From JBMNNS01 sp050942625 (GTDB lineage: Bacteria > Bacillota > Dethiobacteria > DTU022 > UBA8154), in the NCBI GenBank assembly GCA_050942625.1, contig JBMNNS010000009.1, positions 1 to 31,511 of the forward strand: 31,511 bases of DNA, read 5' to 3'. Numbering within the stretch: position 1 is the stretch's first letter; every line of letters begins with the position of its first letter. Both the position numbers and the translations under genes were made by a program. The notes below the pieces were generated by a model. It did not search any database. It worked only from the letters and a program-made list of their open reading frames with translations, and was not told the origin of the DNA. Below, piece by piece: positions 16,337 to 22,979 of the stretch.

Positions 16337-17085
16337 TGGCCAACCCCCTCCGGCCCTGCGGCACCGATGTCACGCCCCAGGTCACAGGTATAGATCCAGG
16401 CAACTGTATCGCCGTCTTTTAGCAGGTAATTGCTGCAGCCATAGCCAAGGAAGCTATCGTTAACTTTGCACATCCAACCTGAGAGCTCGCCACAGTCGAA
16501 TTCATAAATATTGTTGATCCCTTCGACATAATAGGAATTATGGAGGGGCACCATGGTAAATTCCAGGTGTATCTCCTGCTTTTTCATTTCCCGCTGTAGC
16601 ACATCAAAGATCGACTCTCCGTTGTAAAAAGTGACCTCCTGGGAGGGGAAGATTATGCCGCCTTCCGGCAGCATCTCCAGTTTGTCTTTATTAAAGCGGT
16701 CCAGATTGTCGAAGATAGTTTCACAGCTTACCGACAGTCTGCAAGTAAGCGGGGCTTCGCTATCAACCTGCAGATCCTGGCGATGGGCGGGTGTGGGTTT
16801 TTCTCCAGGCGAGGGTGCGAAATTCTCTCCGGGTGCTGGTGCGGGTTTCTCCCCAGGCAAAGTTGTGGACTTCCCCTCAGGTGAAGATAAAGGTCCCCTA
16901 CCAGGCAGGGCAGTATCCTGATGCAGACCTTTTTCCCCTGTTTCACCAACCGGGGTTTGGTCCGGCAAGGCAGCCTTACCATGGTTATTACCAGGACATT
17001 CACTGTCGTAGACCCACGCTGCCGTAAGGACCAAAAGGACAATAGCTGCTACAAGTATTTTGTTTTTAGTTAATTTTATCTTCAA
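16333..17085 (-). CDS. Membrane-anchored DUF4430 (transcobalamin C-domain-like) protein
   Basis: This 250-residue exported protein has an uncleaved-looking N-terminal hydrophobic segment (10-25) and a Pro/Gly/Glu-rich extracellular linker (about 38-105) made of imperfect PGE repeats. A DUF4430-type domain follows at about 112-238, with GESIFDVLQ, SGWMCKVND and DGDTVAWIYT. Six cysteines in the domain (115, 121, 198, 206, 217, 234) may form disulfides outside the cell. DUF4430 corresponds to the beta domain that closes over cobalamin in intrinsic factor and transcobalamin. The preceding gene encodes a toroid without such a domain, so the two proteins may together make one split binding protein; that is inference. 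The ATG has an AAGGAGGGG site. Its stop overlaps the ecfT start. Confidence 0.85.
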   Translation of the reverse strand: MKIKLTKNKILVAAIVLLVLTAAWVYDSECPGNNHGKAALPDQTPVGETGEKGLHQDTALPGRGPLSSPEGKSTTLPGEKPAPAPGENFAPSPGEKPTPAHRQDLQVDSEAPLTCRLSVSCETIFDNLDRFNKDKLEMLPEGGIIFPSQEVTFYNGESIFDVLQREMKKQEIHLEFTMVPLHNSYYVEGINNIYEFDCGELSGWMCKVNDSFLGYGCSNYLLKDGDTVAWIYTCDLGRDIGAAGPEGVGQ

Positions 17086-17149
17086 TTTAGATCCCCTCCT
17101 TCCATCTAGAGCCCGCTACTCAGGTAAAAATTTATAATAGCGTGGCTTT

Positions 17150-17257
17150 TTACAACATCCGATAGATCATGGCAGCAACTTCTGCACGGGTAATGGCCTC
17201 CTTAGGTTTAAGCTGCAAAACAACTACAGAAAAAATCCCTTCCCACCTTGCCCCCCC
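17150..17257 (-). other. Out-of-frame continuation of the toroid gene carrying half an SLH motif
   Basis: Reading on from the G7 tract in the alternative frame gives about 35 codons ending in KPKEAITRAEVAAMIYRML and a TAA at 17152-17150. TRAE followed by a hydrophobic helix is the hallmark of the end of an SLH repeat. The first half of the repeat is not recognisable upstream, so this is either a decayed anchor or the end of a diverged one. It is separated from its gene only by a one-base frame difference. Confidence 0.65.
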
Positions 17258-18359
17258 TTAATATCTCCAAAAGGACTACAAAAGGGGAGACTTTTACTGC
17301 AAGATTTTTCCCGGTCAGTCCGGCCAGGCCGGGGCTTTGCCTCCCAACGGGAATTAGGGAATCAACCACATCAGTCATTTCATAGAAACCCTTTTTCCCC
17401 TTAAGGTAACGGTCATAAGCAACAAGGCCGCAAATGGCTTGTTCTGTTGCCATGCTATCCGGCCCCGTCTGCTCCAGGACATGCTTGAACCCCCCACCGG
17501 GCAAAGCATATTCCAGCAGGTGATCGATGATAGTTTTACCATTTTTAATAAAGCGGCTGTCGACAGCGGGATTAATATCCAGTGCAGCCAAAGCAATCAG
17601 CACCTGAACATCGCTTTCTAGAGTGGCCGCTTCCCCAAAACCTTTGTAACCGCCGTCGCTGTCTTGAAGCCTGGAAAGGCAAACCAGGGCTTTGTCGATT
17701 GCTGTTTTTACAGCGGCATGCTCCTGGTAGGGAGCAAGAGCCTGCAACACCATGGCGGTAATATCTGCATCACCTTCCTTGCCACCCAGCGAAAAACCCC
17801 CATCGGGAAGCTGCTGATCGATGATGGCCCCCAGCAACAGTTCACGTGTCGTCTGCACCTTTGCCCCTGCACATTCCGGTATGGCATAATTTCCGGCATC
17901 AAGGGCCAGCAAAGCAAAAAGGGGACCGTTAATACCCTGGGAAAGAACCTTTTCAAAGTCACCCAGTTTGGCCAGCAGATTATAGCCGCCCACATCTGCC
18001 GGATCCTTGCCTATTGCGGTAAGCGCCAGAATAGCACGAGAGTATTCCGTATATTTTTTGTCATGTAAAACTCCGTTTTTTCCCTCGACTTCGGTTTTCA
18101 GAGCCTTATAATATGACTCGTACCAGCCCGGCACCTCATAGCCTGCTCTTGCCAGGCCGATTACCGCCCATTCGCTGCCGCCGGAACCTGCCCTGGGGTT
18201 AGGTACCGTTTTCAACAAATAAGCGCATGTATCCGCAAGAACCTTTTCCAGCCCGGGCAACTGAGACCCGGGGGGATTTGCGGCCAGAATAGGAAAACTG
18301 CCTCCAAGCACCAGGCCGACCACGAGAAACACTGCTATTACCGTTTTAAACCTGTTCAA
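17208..18359 (-). CDS. Secreted alpha/alpha-toroid (intrinsic-factor alpha-domain-like) protein, 3' end frameshifted
   Basis: This 383-residue secreted protein has a signal peptide (1-27, ending ILAA) followed by helical repeats of the prenyltransferase/intrinsic-factor toroid class (DGGFSLGG, DGGYKGFG, GGGFKHVL, with intervening ITAMVLQALAPY). It is the first gene after the two cobalamin riboswitches. It starts with TTG at 18359, about 10 bases after AAGGGTGG. The last ~15 residues (FFCSCFAA) are unlike the family and follow a run of seven G on the coding strand (17257-17251). With one G fewer, the frame continues to a stop at 17150 and ends in the second half of an SLH motif (KPKEAITRAEVAAMIYRML). 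The toroid is the cobalamin-cradling half of intrinsic factor; cobalamin binding here is inferred. Confidence 0.85.
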   Translation of the reverse strand: MNRFKTVIAVFLVVGLVLGGSFPILAANPPGSQLPGLEKVLADTCAYLLKTVPNPRAGSGGSEWAVIGLARAGYEVPGWYESYYKALKTEVEGKNGVLHDKKYTEYSRAILALTAIGKDPADVGGYNLLAKLGDFEKVLSQGINGPLFALLALDAGNYAIPECAGAKVQTTRELLLGAIIDQQLPDGGFSLGGKEGDADITAMVLQALAPYQEHAAVKTAIDKALVCLSRLQDSDGGYKGFGEAATLESDVQVLIALAALDINPAVDSRFIKNGKTIIDHLLEYALPGGGFKHVLEQTGPDSMATEQAICGLVAYDRYLKGKKGFYEMTDVVDSLIPVGRQSPGLAGLTGKNLAVKVSPFVVLLEILRGGKVGRDFFCSCFAA

Positions 18360-18385
18360 TTAAAAACCACCCTTTCTTAACACAA

Positions 18386-18416
18386 AATCCCCGGCTCCCA
18401 TGCTTGGCCGGGGATT
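18386..18416 (-). terminator. Intrinsic terminator of the proximal cobalamin riboswitch
   Basis: AATCCCCGGC and GCCGGGGATT form a perfect 10-base stem with an 11-base loop; on the minus strand it is followed by TTTTGTGTT. It sits between the proximal riboswitch and the TTG start of the toroid gene, the expected place for a ligand-controlled expression platform. Confidence 0.8.
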
Positions 18417-18487
18417 ATCGCAAAATTTTATCCTATAACTGGACTCATCCCTGTTCACAGGCACCTTTACACGGAAGGCTTGTGAAA

Positions 18488-18655
18488 ATTGCCAGAGCAG
18501 GTCTCCTGACTTACGGCTCATCACTACTTTCACCTTCCCAGTTTTACACCAGTGGTTATCGAAAGCAGTTCCCCGCTTACAGTGGCCGGACCGTCCGGGA
18601 ATTTCACCCGGTTCCCTTACAACCCAATTTTGAAATTGGATCTACCCTGGGCAAT
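18488..18655 (-). promoter_or_regulatory. Cobalamin riboswitch (proximal copy)
   Basis: On the minus strand the element ends with a classic B12 box, AGTCAGGAGACCTGC (about 18496-18510), preceded by GGCCACTGTAAGCGGGGA and ACTGGGAAGGTG, the conserved core segments of the AdoCbl riboswitch class. The outer P1 helix is formed by ATTGCC (18655-18650) and GGCAAT (18493-18488). Its first conserved segment is more diverged than in the distal copy. Binding of cobalamin should favour the terminator at 18386-18416 and shut off the uptake operon. Confidence 0.93.
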
Positions 18656-18746
18656 GATTTTTAATTTAATTTTAGAAAATAAGACTGCAACCTTTAGGAC
18701 AGCCCTGATAATTGCAAACTCATCCTATAACTGCATACCCTGTAAT

Positions 18747-18798
18747 AAAAAAACGGAAACAACTACTTTGATTTTAAACCAAAGCTATTGTCTCCGTT
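18747..18798 (-). terminator. Intrinsic terminator of the distal cobalamin riboswitch
   Basis: On the minus strand AACGGA (18798-18793), one mismatch, ACAA and CTTTG pair with CAAAG, TTGT and TCCGTT in a long interrupted stem, and the hairpin is followed directly by a run of seven T (18753-18747). It lies about 50 bases downstream of the distal riboswitch and about 90 bases before the proximal one, so transcripts must pass two separate control points. Confidence 0.8.
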
Positions 18799-18850
18799 GT
18801 TTGATCATCCAAGTAGAACACCCCCCTATCTTCCGTAGAGCTTTTGGTGT

Positions 18851-19026
18851 AAAAAACAGGCAGGCTTTCTGGCTTGGGATCATTGCCTTCTCCAGCCTTC
18901 CCAGTTTCCCAGTGGCATTTTTGAAGAAAGCTTTCCCCTTACAGCGGCGGGACCGCGCGGGATTTCCACCCGCTTTCCTTTTCACCGTCATGGGATATGT
19001 TAAGCCCATGACCGGCACCTGTTTTT
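18851..19026 (-). promoter_or_regulatory. Cobalamin riboswitch (distal copy)
   Basis: On the minus strand the element opens with CAGGTGCCGG, continues with GGGTGGAAATCCCGC, GCCGCTGTAAGGGGAAAG and GCCACTGGGAAACTGGGAAGG, and ends with the B12 box AAGCCAGAAAGCCTGCC. The outer helix is perfect over nine bases: AAAAACAGG (19026-19018) with CCTGTTTTT (18859-18851). All core segments of the AdoCbl class are present. It begins about 37 bases after the -10 box of the operon promoter. Confidence 0.95.
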
Positions 19027-19069
19027 GTAGTTGTTTTTTAAAACATGGTAGTTTACTCCTACCACGAAC

Positions 19070-19098
19070 ATAATATACCAAAGACAGCCCATTGTCAA
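19070..19098 (-). promoter_or_regulatory. Sigma-A-type promoter of the cobalamin uptake operon
   Basis: Read on the minus strand, TTGACA (19098-19093) and TATTAT (19075-19070) are separated by 17 bases, nearly consensus. The predicted transcript start near 19063 is just upstream of the distal riboswitch, so one transcript would carry both riboswitches and all six genes. Confidence 0.75.
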
Positions 19099-19109
19099 CA
19101 CGCAACAGG

Positions 19110-21203
19110 TTATTTAAGGATAACTAAAGCATCCAGAGCCAGGAGCCCTTTTTCGTATACCCTTACCGGATTAATGTCCATTTCCTTAATTTCTGGGTGA
19201 CCGGCCATCAGCCGCCCGATTTTTTGCAGTGCTCCTACCAGACAATTAATGTCGGCGGCGGGGGAGCCGCGCCAACCGTAAAAGAGCTTATTTCCCCGGA
19301 GTTCTGCGATCATTTCCCTGGCATCCAGCTCTGTTAAGGGGGCCAGCCGCATGCTTACGTCCCCAAAGGCTTCCGCCATTGTTCCGCCCAAACCAAGCAA
19401 AACAGCAGGGCCAAAGGCTGGATCGTTTACTCCCCCAATGATAATTTCAAGCCCTTCTTCTGCAGTTTCTGCTAAAAGGTACTTTTTATTGTCCCCTGCT
19501 TTATTGGCCCTCAGTTTACTTTTTCCCCTTTTATTGGTTTCTGTTTTAATCCCGTCAATGCGTTTTAGGGCATCGAGCAATTGTTCTTCGGTTTTAACCC
19601 CCAGGATAACGCCGCCGACTTCGGTTTTATGTAAAATTAAGGGATCAAGCACCTTAACAACACATGGTTTGTTTAGCCCGGCAAATGCTTGTAAGGCTTC
19701 CTCATGTGTGGAACAAACGGCTCGTTTTGGAGAAGGTATGCCGATCCGGTCCAATATATCCAGTGCTTCTGCTTCGTTGGGTGCTTTTTTTATTGGTTGG
19801 GACAACACAAAGGGTCCGTCCCCCTGTGTTCTTGAATTTTGGAGGCGGTAGGCTGCCTTGGAATCGTCAACCATGGCGCGCACTGCTTTTGCGGTTCTGT
19901 CCGGCGAGATGAAGAGAGGAATGTTCTGCTCGGCAAGCAACTTCCGGGTGGGTAGAAGATGTTCGGGAAAACCGCCGGTTCCAAATATTAACGGTTGGTT
20001 AACATCTTTAAACCTTTTAAATAAACCTGCCGGATCGATAATAATCGGTTCGTGCAGAGAAAACACTGTAAGTATATCAATTGAGGGATCCTCTGCCATC
20101 GCCTGCAAAACATTGGGGAATGTTTGGCCCGGGCGGGTTGTGTCGACGGGGTTTTTTATATACGAAATTGGCGGCAGTTCCTTTTTAATCTTATCAATTG
20201 TGGAGGGCTGTAATTCCGGGAGCAAAACGCCCCTGCTTTTCAAATAGTCGGCCATGACGAGCCCTGGCCCCGCTTGACCGGTTAGCAGGCCGACGCCCGG
20301 GTTTTCTTTGGGCTGCAGGCGCCGGCGCAAAAGAAGACTGGCCGCGTCTATTGCATCATCGCCAGAGTCGGCCCTTACTGCCCCGGCCTGGATCAAGGCC
20401 GCAACTTTCAGCTTATAGGAACCGATCAGGTTGCCCGTGTGGGAAACAGCAAATTCCCCTATATCCGTTTGCCCGATGGTATAAAAGATCACAGGTTTTT
20501 TTGCTGTGGTTTTTTTGATCACCTCATATAAACGCCTGCCCTGCCCCACGCCTACCCCTTCCAGGTAGAGAACAATAACCTTTGTGTCTTCGTCTTCTCC
20601 GAGGTATTCAACTACGTCCGCAATATTTACCACCGCCCCATTACCAATGCCGGTAATAAGGCTTGCACCAAGGTCCAGGGTTTTGGTCAGCGCCGCCAAA
20701 CTAAAACTCATGGCCCCGCTTTGGGCTATTATGCCTACCCCCCCGGCAGATATCTCCCCTATCCAGGGCGAGAAGTTGGCGATCACTTTGGCTTTGGGGT
20801 TTGTAAAGCCGGCCGTGTTAGGGCCAAGCAACTTTATATCATATTTATGGCAAATGGAAACAATTTCCTCCTGGGCTTTTATGCCCTCCCCACCGGCTTC
20901 TGCAAAACCACCGCCAATAATGAGAGCAGCACGAACACCGGCTTCCCCGGCTTCCTGCAAAGCTTTAACACAGCTTAAGGCAGGGATGGCGAAAATAGCC
21001 AGATCTACAGGCTTGCCAACAGCTTTCAGGCTGGGGTATGCCTTATAGCCCAAAATCGTCTCCGCCCTGGGATTGATAGGATAAACTTCACCGGGAAAGA
21101 CCTTCAAAGCATGTACCATCTGATACCCGGCCTTAGCTTCTTCCGCTGAAGCACCAACAACGGCAATTGACCTTGGTTTATATAAATAGTCTAAGGGATG
21201 CAA
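19110..21203 (-). CDS. ADP-forming acetate/acyl-CoA synthetase (fused alpha-beta NDP-forming ligase)
   Basis: This 697-residue cytoplasmic enzyme interconverts acyl-CoA, ADP and phosphate with free acid, ATP and CoA. The N-terminal CoA-binding domain begins at PRSIAVVGAS (10-19). The succinyl-CoA-ligase-like middle follows, with LLGPNTAGF (125-133), AQSGAMSF and the phosphorylatable active-site His255 in SHTGN. The C-terminal third is an ATP-grasp domain with PCVVKVLDP, LHKTEVGGV and DINPVRVY. This is the fused alpha-beta layout of archaeal and some bacterial acetyl-CoA synthetases (ACD). The ATG has GAGAAGGAGG 13 bases upstream. It stands alone, ending 12 bases before the promoter region of the cobalamin operon, with a divergent cassette on its other side. 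The acyl substrate (acetate, propionate, branched or aryl acids) cannot be read from sequence. Confidence 0.92.
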   Translation of the reverse strand: MHPLDYLYKPRSIAVVGASAEEAKAGYQMVHALKVFPGEVYPINPRAETILGYKAYPSLKAVGKPVDLAIFAIPALSCVKALQEAGEAGVRAALIIGGGFAEAGGEGIKAQEEIVSICHKYDIKLLGPNTAGFTNPKAKVIANFSPWIGEISAGGVGIIAQSGAMSFSLAALTKTLDLGASLITGIGNGAVVNIADVVEYLGEDEDTKVIVLYLEGVGVGQGRRLYEVIKKTTAKKPVIFYTIGQTDIGEFAVSHTGNLIGSYKLKVAALIQAGAVRADSGDDAIDAASLLLRRRLQPKENPGVGLLTGQAGPGLVMADYLKSRGVLLPELQPSTIDKIKKELPPISYIKNPVDTTRPGQTFPNVLQAMAEDPSIDILTVFSLHEPIIIDPAGLFKRFKDVNQPLIFGTGGFPEHLLPTRKLLAEQNIPLFISPDRTAKAVRAMVDDSKAAYRLQNSRTQGDGPFVLSQPIKKAPNEAEALDILDRIGIPSPKRAVCSTHEEALQAFAGLNKPCVVKVLDPLILHKTEVGGVILGVKTEEQLLDALKRIDGIKTETNKRGKSKLRANKAGDNKKYLLAETAEEGLEIIIGGVNDPAFGPAVLLGLGGTMAEAFGDVSMRLAPLTELDAREMIAELRGNKLFYGWRGSPAADINCLVGALQKIGRLMAGHPEIKEMDINPVRVYEKGLLALDALVILK

Positions 21204-21268
21204 AAAAAAATCCTCCTTCTCATCAATAATTCTCTTGCTGATCCAAACCTACCATATTAAACCGGATA

Positions 21269-21274
21269 GGTCAA
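21269..21274 (-). promoter_or_regulatory. Weak candidate -35 box for the acyl-CoA synthetase gene
   Basis: TTGACC on the minus strand lies about 65 bases upstream of the start, but the hexamer 17 bases downstream (TAGGTT) is a poor -10. The rest of 21204-21398 is AT-rich; a GAAAGG/CCTTTC inverted repeat (21324-21329 with 21351-21356) lies ahead of the plus-strand cassette. Confidence 0.25.
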
Positions 21275-21419
21275 GAAGTTTCCCAAAATTTATATAAGTA
21301 ATAATTTAACAATAATATTCCAGGAAAGGGTTCTTCTTGGATACAAGGTACCTTTCTGCCTTAGAAAACATAGCCTAAAAGAGCTTGGGAATATGTAAAT
21401 GGCTGAAAGGAGAATAACA

Positions 21420-22202
21420 ATGCTAAGTGAAATCACCATCCTTCCCGGTGTGGATAAAGAAAACCGCTTAGAAAAATTTGACTACATAACGCTAAGAGCC
21501 GGAGAAACTGTTTCTATTGTCGGGCCGACGGGAAGTGGAAAAACTGCCTTCATCACCGATATAGAATTGCTGGCCCAGGGAGACACGGCCACTAAGCGGC
21601 ACGTACTTATCAATGGAAAACTACCCTCAAATGATATTCGCTACAATCCGGCCCTCAAACCCATAGTAATGATCACCCAGAATACAAAATGTTTTGCCGA
21701 TCTGTCGGTGGAGGAATTTCTGCAAATACATGCCCGGGCCCGGAGGATAGACGATGAAAAGATCATCGGGGCCACAATCGACCTTGCCAATAAATTCACA
21801 GGTGAAAAGATTAAAAGAGAAAACAGGGTTACCATACTTTCCGGGGGTCAAACACGTTCTTTGCTAATTGCCGACGCAATTCTAGTCGGTGCAGCCCCCA
21901 TTATCCTGATGGATGAAATTGAAAATGCCGGCATCTTCCGGCAGGAGGTGATCAATCTCATTCAAAACTTTGGTAAAATTGTTGTTTTTGTGACCCACGA
22001 TCCCGTCATTGCACTTCTGACAAAAACGAGAATTATCATGGAAAATGGCGGAGTAAAAAACGTTCTTTTCCAAAATAAACTGGAAATAAGGGCGGCTAAA
22101 AATTTGTTGGAGATAGATAAGAAAATTGGTGTAATACGGGAAGAGCTAAGAGCCGGCCATATGATCACAAATGACTTAATGGCCGCAAATTTTGCTCATT
22201 AA
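21420..22202 (+). CDS. Soluble ABC-type ATPase of an unnamed metallocofactor-like cassette
   Basis: This is a 260-residue cytoplasmic ABC ATPase with no membrane domain. Walker A GPTGSGKT is at 35-42, a Q-loop glutamine at 87 (MITQN), signature LSGGQTRS at 140-147, Walker B IILMDEIE at 161-168 and an H-loop histidine at 193 (VTHDP). The C-terminal 50 residues are helical and charged. No permease is encoded nearby, so it probably powers a protein or cofactor remodelling step rather than transport. The ATG at 21420 is preferred because GAAAGGAG lies seven bases upstream; an in-frame ATG at 21399 lacks a site. Two further genes follow on the same strand. I recognise the ATPase class but know no name for this protein. 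Confidence 0.85.
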   Translation: MLSEITILPGVDKENRLEKFDYITLRAGETVSIVGPTGSGKTAFITDIELLAQGDTATKRHVLINGKLPSNDIRYNPALKPIVMITQNTKCFADLSVEEFLQIHARARRIDDEKIIGATIDLANKFTGEKIKRENRVTILSGGQTRSLLIADAILVGAAPIILMDEIENAGIFRQEVINLIQNFGKIVVFVTHDPVIALLTKTRIIMENGGVKNVLFQNKLEIRAAKNLLEIDKKIGVIREELRAGHMITNDLMAANFAH

Positions 22203-22239
22203 TTAAATAGCCAAAGGAAATATAAATCTGAAAGGAGAA

Positions 22240-22255
22240 ACGGGAAAAACCCCGT
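22240..22255 (+). promoter_or_regulatory. Hairpin between Shine-Dalgarno and start codon
   Basis: The GTPase gene's only good ribosome site, AAAGGAGA (22231-22238), lies about 28 bases before its ATG (22267). Between them ACGGG (22240-22244) and CCCGT (22251-22255) form a 5-base stem with a 6-base loop. Looping this out would bring the site to a normal distance of about 12 bases. An in-frame TAG at 22258 excludes an earlier start. Confidence 0.4.
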
Positions 22256-22266
22256 GATAGTATACT

Positions 22267-22977
22267 ATGAAACTGGTCATTATTGCTGGCCCACCTTCTG
22301 CCGGCAAAACGGCTCTTATAAAGCAGATTGTGAAAAGGTTTAACCAGGAAATGCGCATAGCATTTCTAAAAATCGATGTTGTCAAAGCTTTTGAGGATTT
22401 GGAGTTAAAAAAAGAATTTGGCATTTTAACAAAGAAAATTTATTCCGGTGATTTGTGCCCGGATCATGCAGAAGTTATGATCCTGGGCGACGCAATTGAC
22501 TGGGCCGAGGGCAATGCCGCTGATCTTCTCATTGTAGAAAGCGCTGGGCTTTGCCTGCGCTGTTCGCCTTATCTAAACCAGGGCCTGGGCATCATCGTCC
22601 TGAGTTCTATCTCCGGAATTCATACCCCGGAAAAAATGGGGGCTATGGTCAGTCTGGCAGATGTGGCTGTTATTACTAAAATAGACCTTGTTAGCCAGGC
22701 CGAGAGGGAAGTACTTATCCAGAAAATAAAGGAAGTACATACCAAAATAGTCCTTATGGAAACAAATGCCCTGCAAGGTAACTCCTTAAACCGCTTGTAT
22801 GAATTGATTAAGGATTCTGCAGAAATAGATAAAAACAATTTATTTCTAAAGGGCAATCCCCCCCTTGGAACCTGTACAATCTGTGTCGGGAAAAAAGAAA
22901 TCGGCTGGAAACACCATTTTGGCATTATTCAAAAGCTTGACGGGCCGGTTGCAGAATATCTTTATCGAGGTGAATAA
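22267..22977 (+). CDS. HypB/UreG-like SIMIBI GTPase with CPDH and CTIC cysteine motifs
   Basis: This is a 236-residue nucleotide-binding protein. The P-loop GPPSAGKT is at 8-15 and a base-specificity motif TKID at 137-140. A CPDH tetrad (64-67) sits where the Ni chaperone GTPases UreG and HypB carry their metal-binding CPH or CH motif between the switch regions. A distinctive ESAGLCLRC (91-99) occupies the switch II area, and a CTIC pair lies at 203-206 near the C-terminus. These features suggest a metallochaperone that uses GTP (or ATP) to insert or hand over a metal. The 64-base gap to the ABC ATPase gene and the two-base gap to the Fe-S protein gene indicate one operon. It is not HypB or UreG themselves, since no hydrogenase or urease genes are present; the actual client is unknown. 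Confidence 0.85.
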   Translation: MKLVIIAGPPSAGKTALIKQIVKRFNQEMRIAFLKIDVVKAFEDLELKKEFGILTKKIYSGDLCPDHAEVMILGDAIDWAEGNAADLLIVESAGLCLRCSPYLNQGLGIIVLSSISGIHTPEKMGAMVSLADVAVITKIDLVSQAEREVLIQKIKEVHTKIVLMETNALQGNSLNRLYELIKDSAEIDKNNLFLKGNPPLGTCTICVGKKEIGWKHHFGIIQKLDGPVAEYLYRGE

Positions 22978-22979
22978 CC

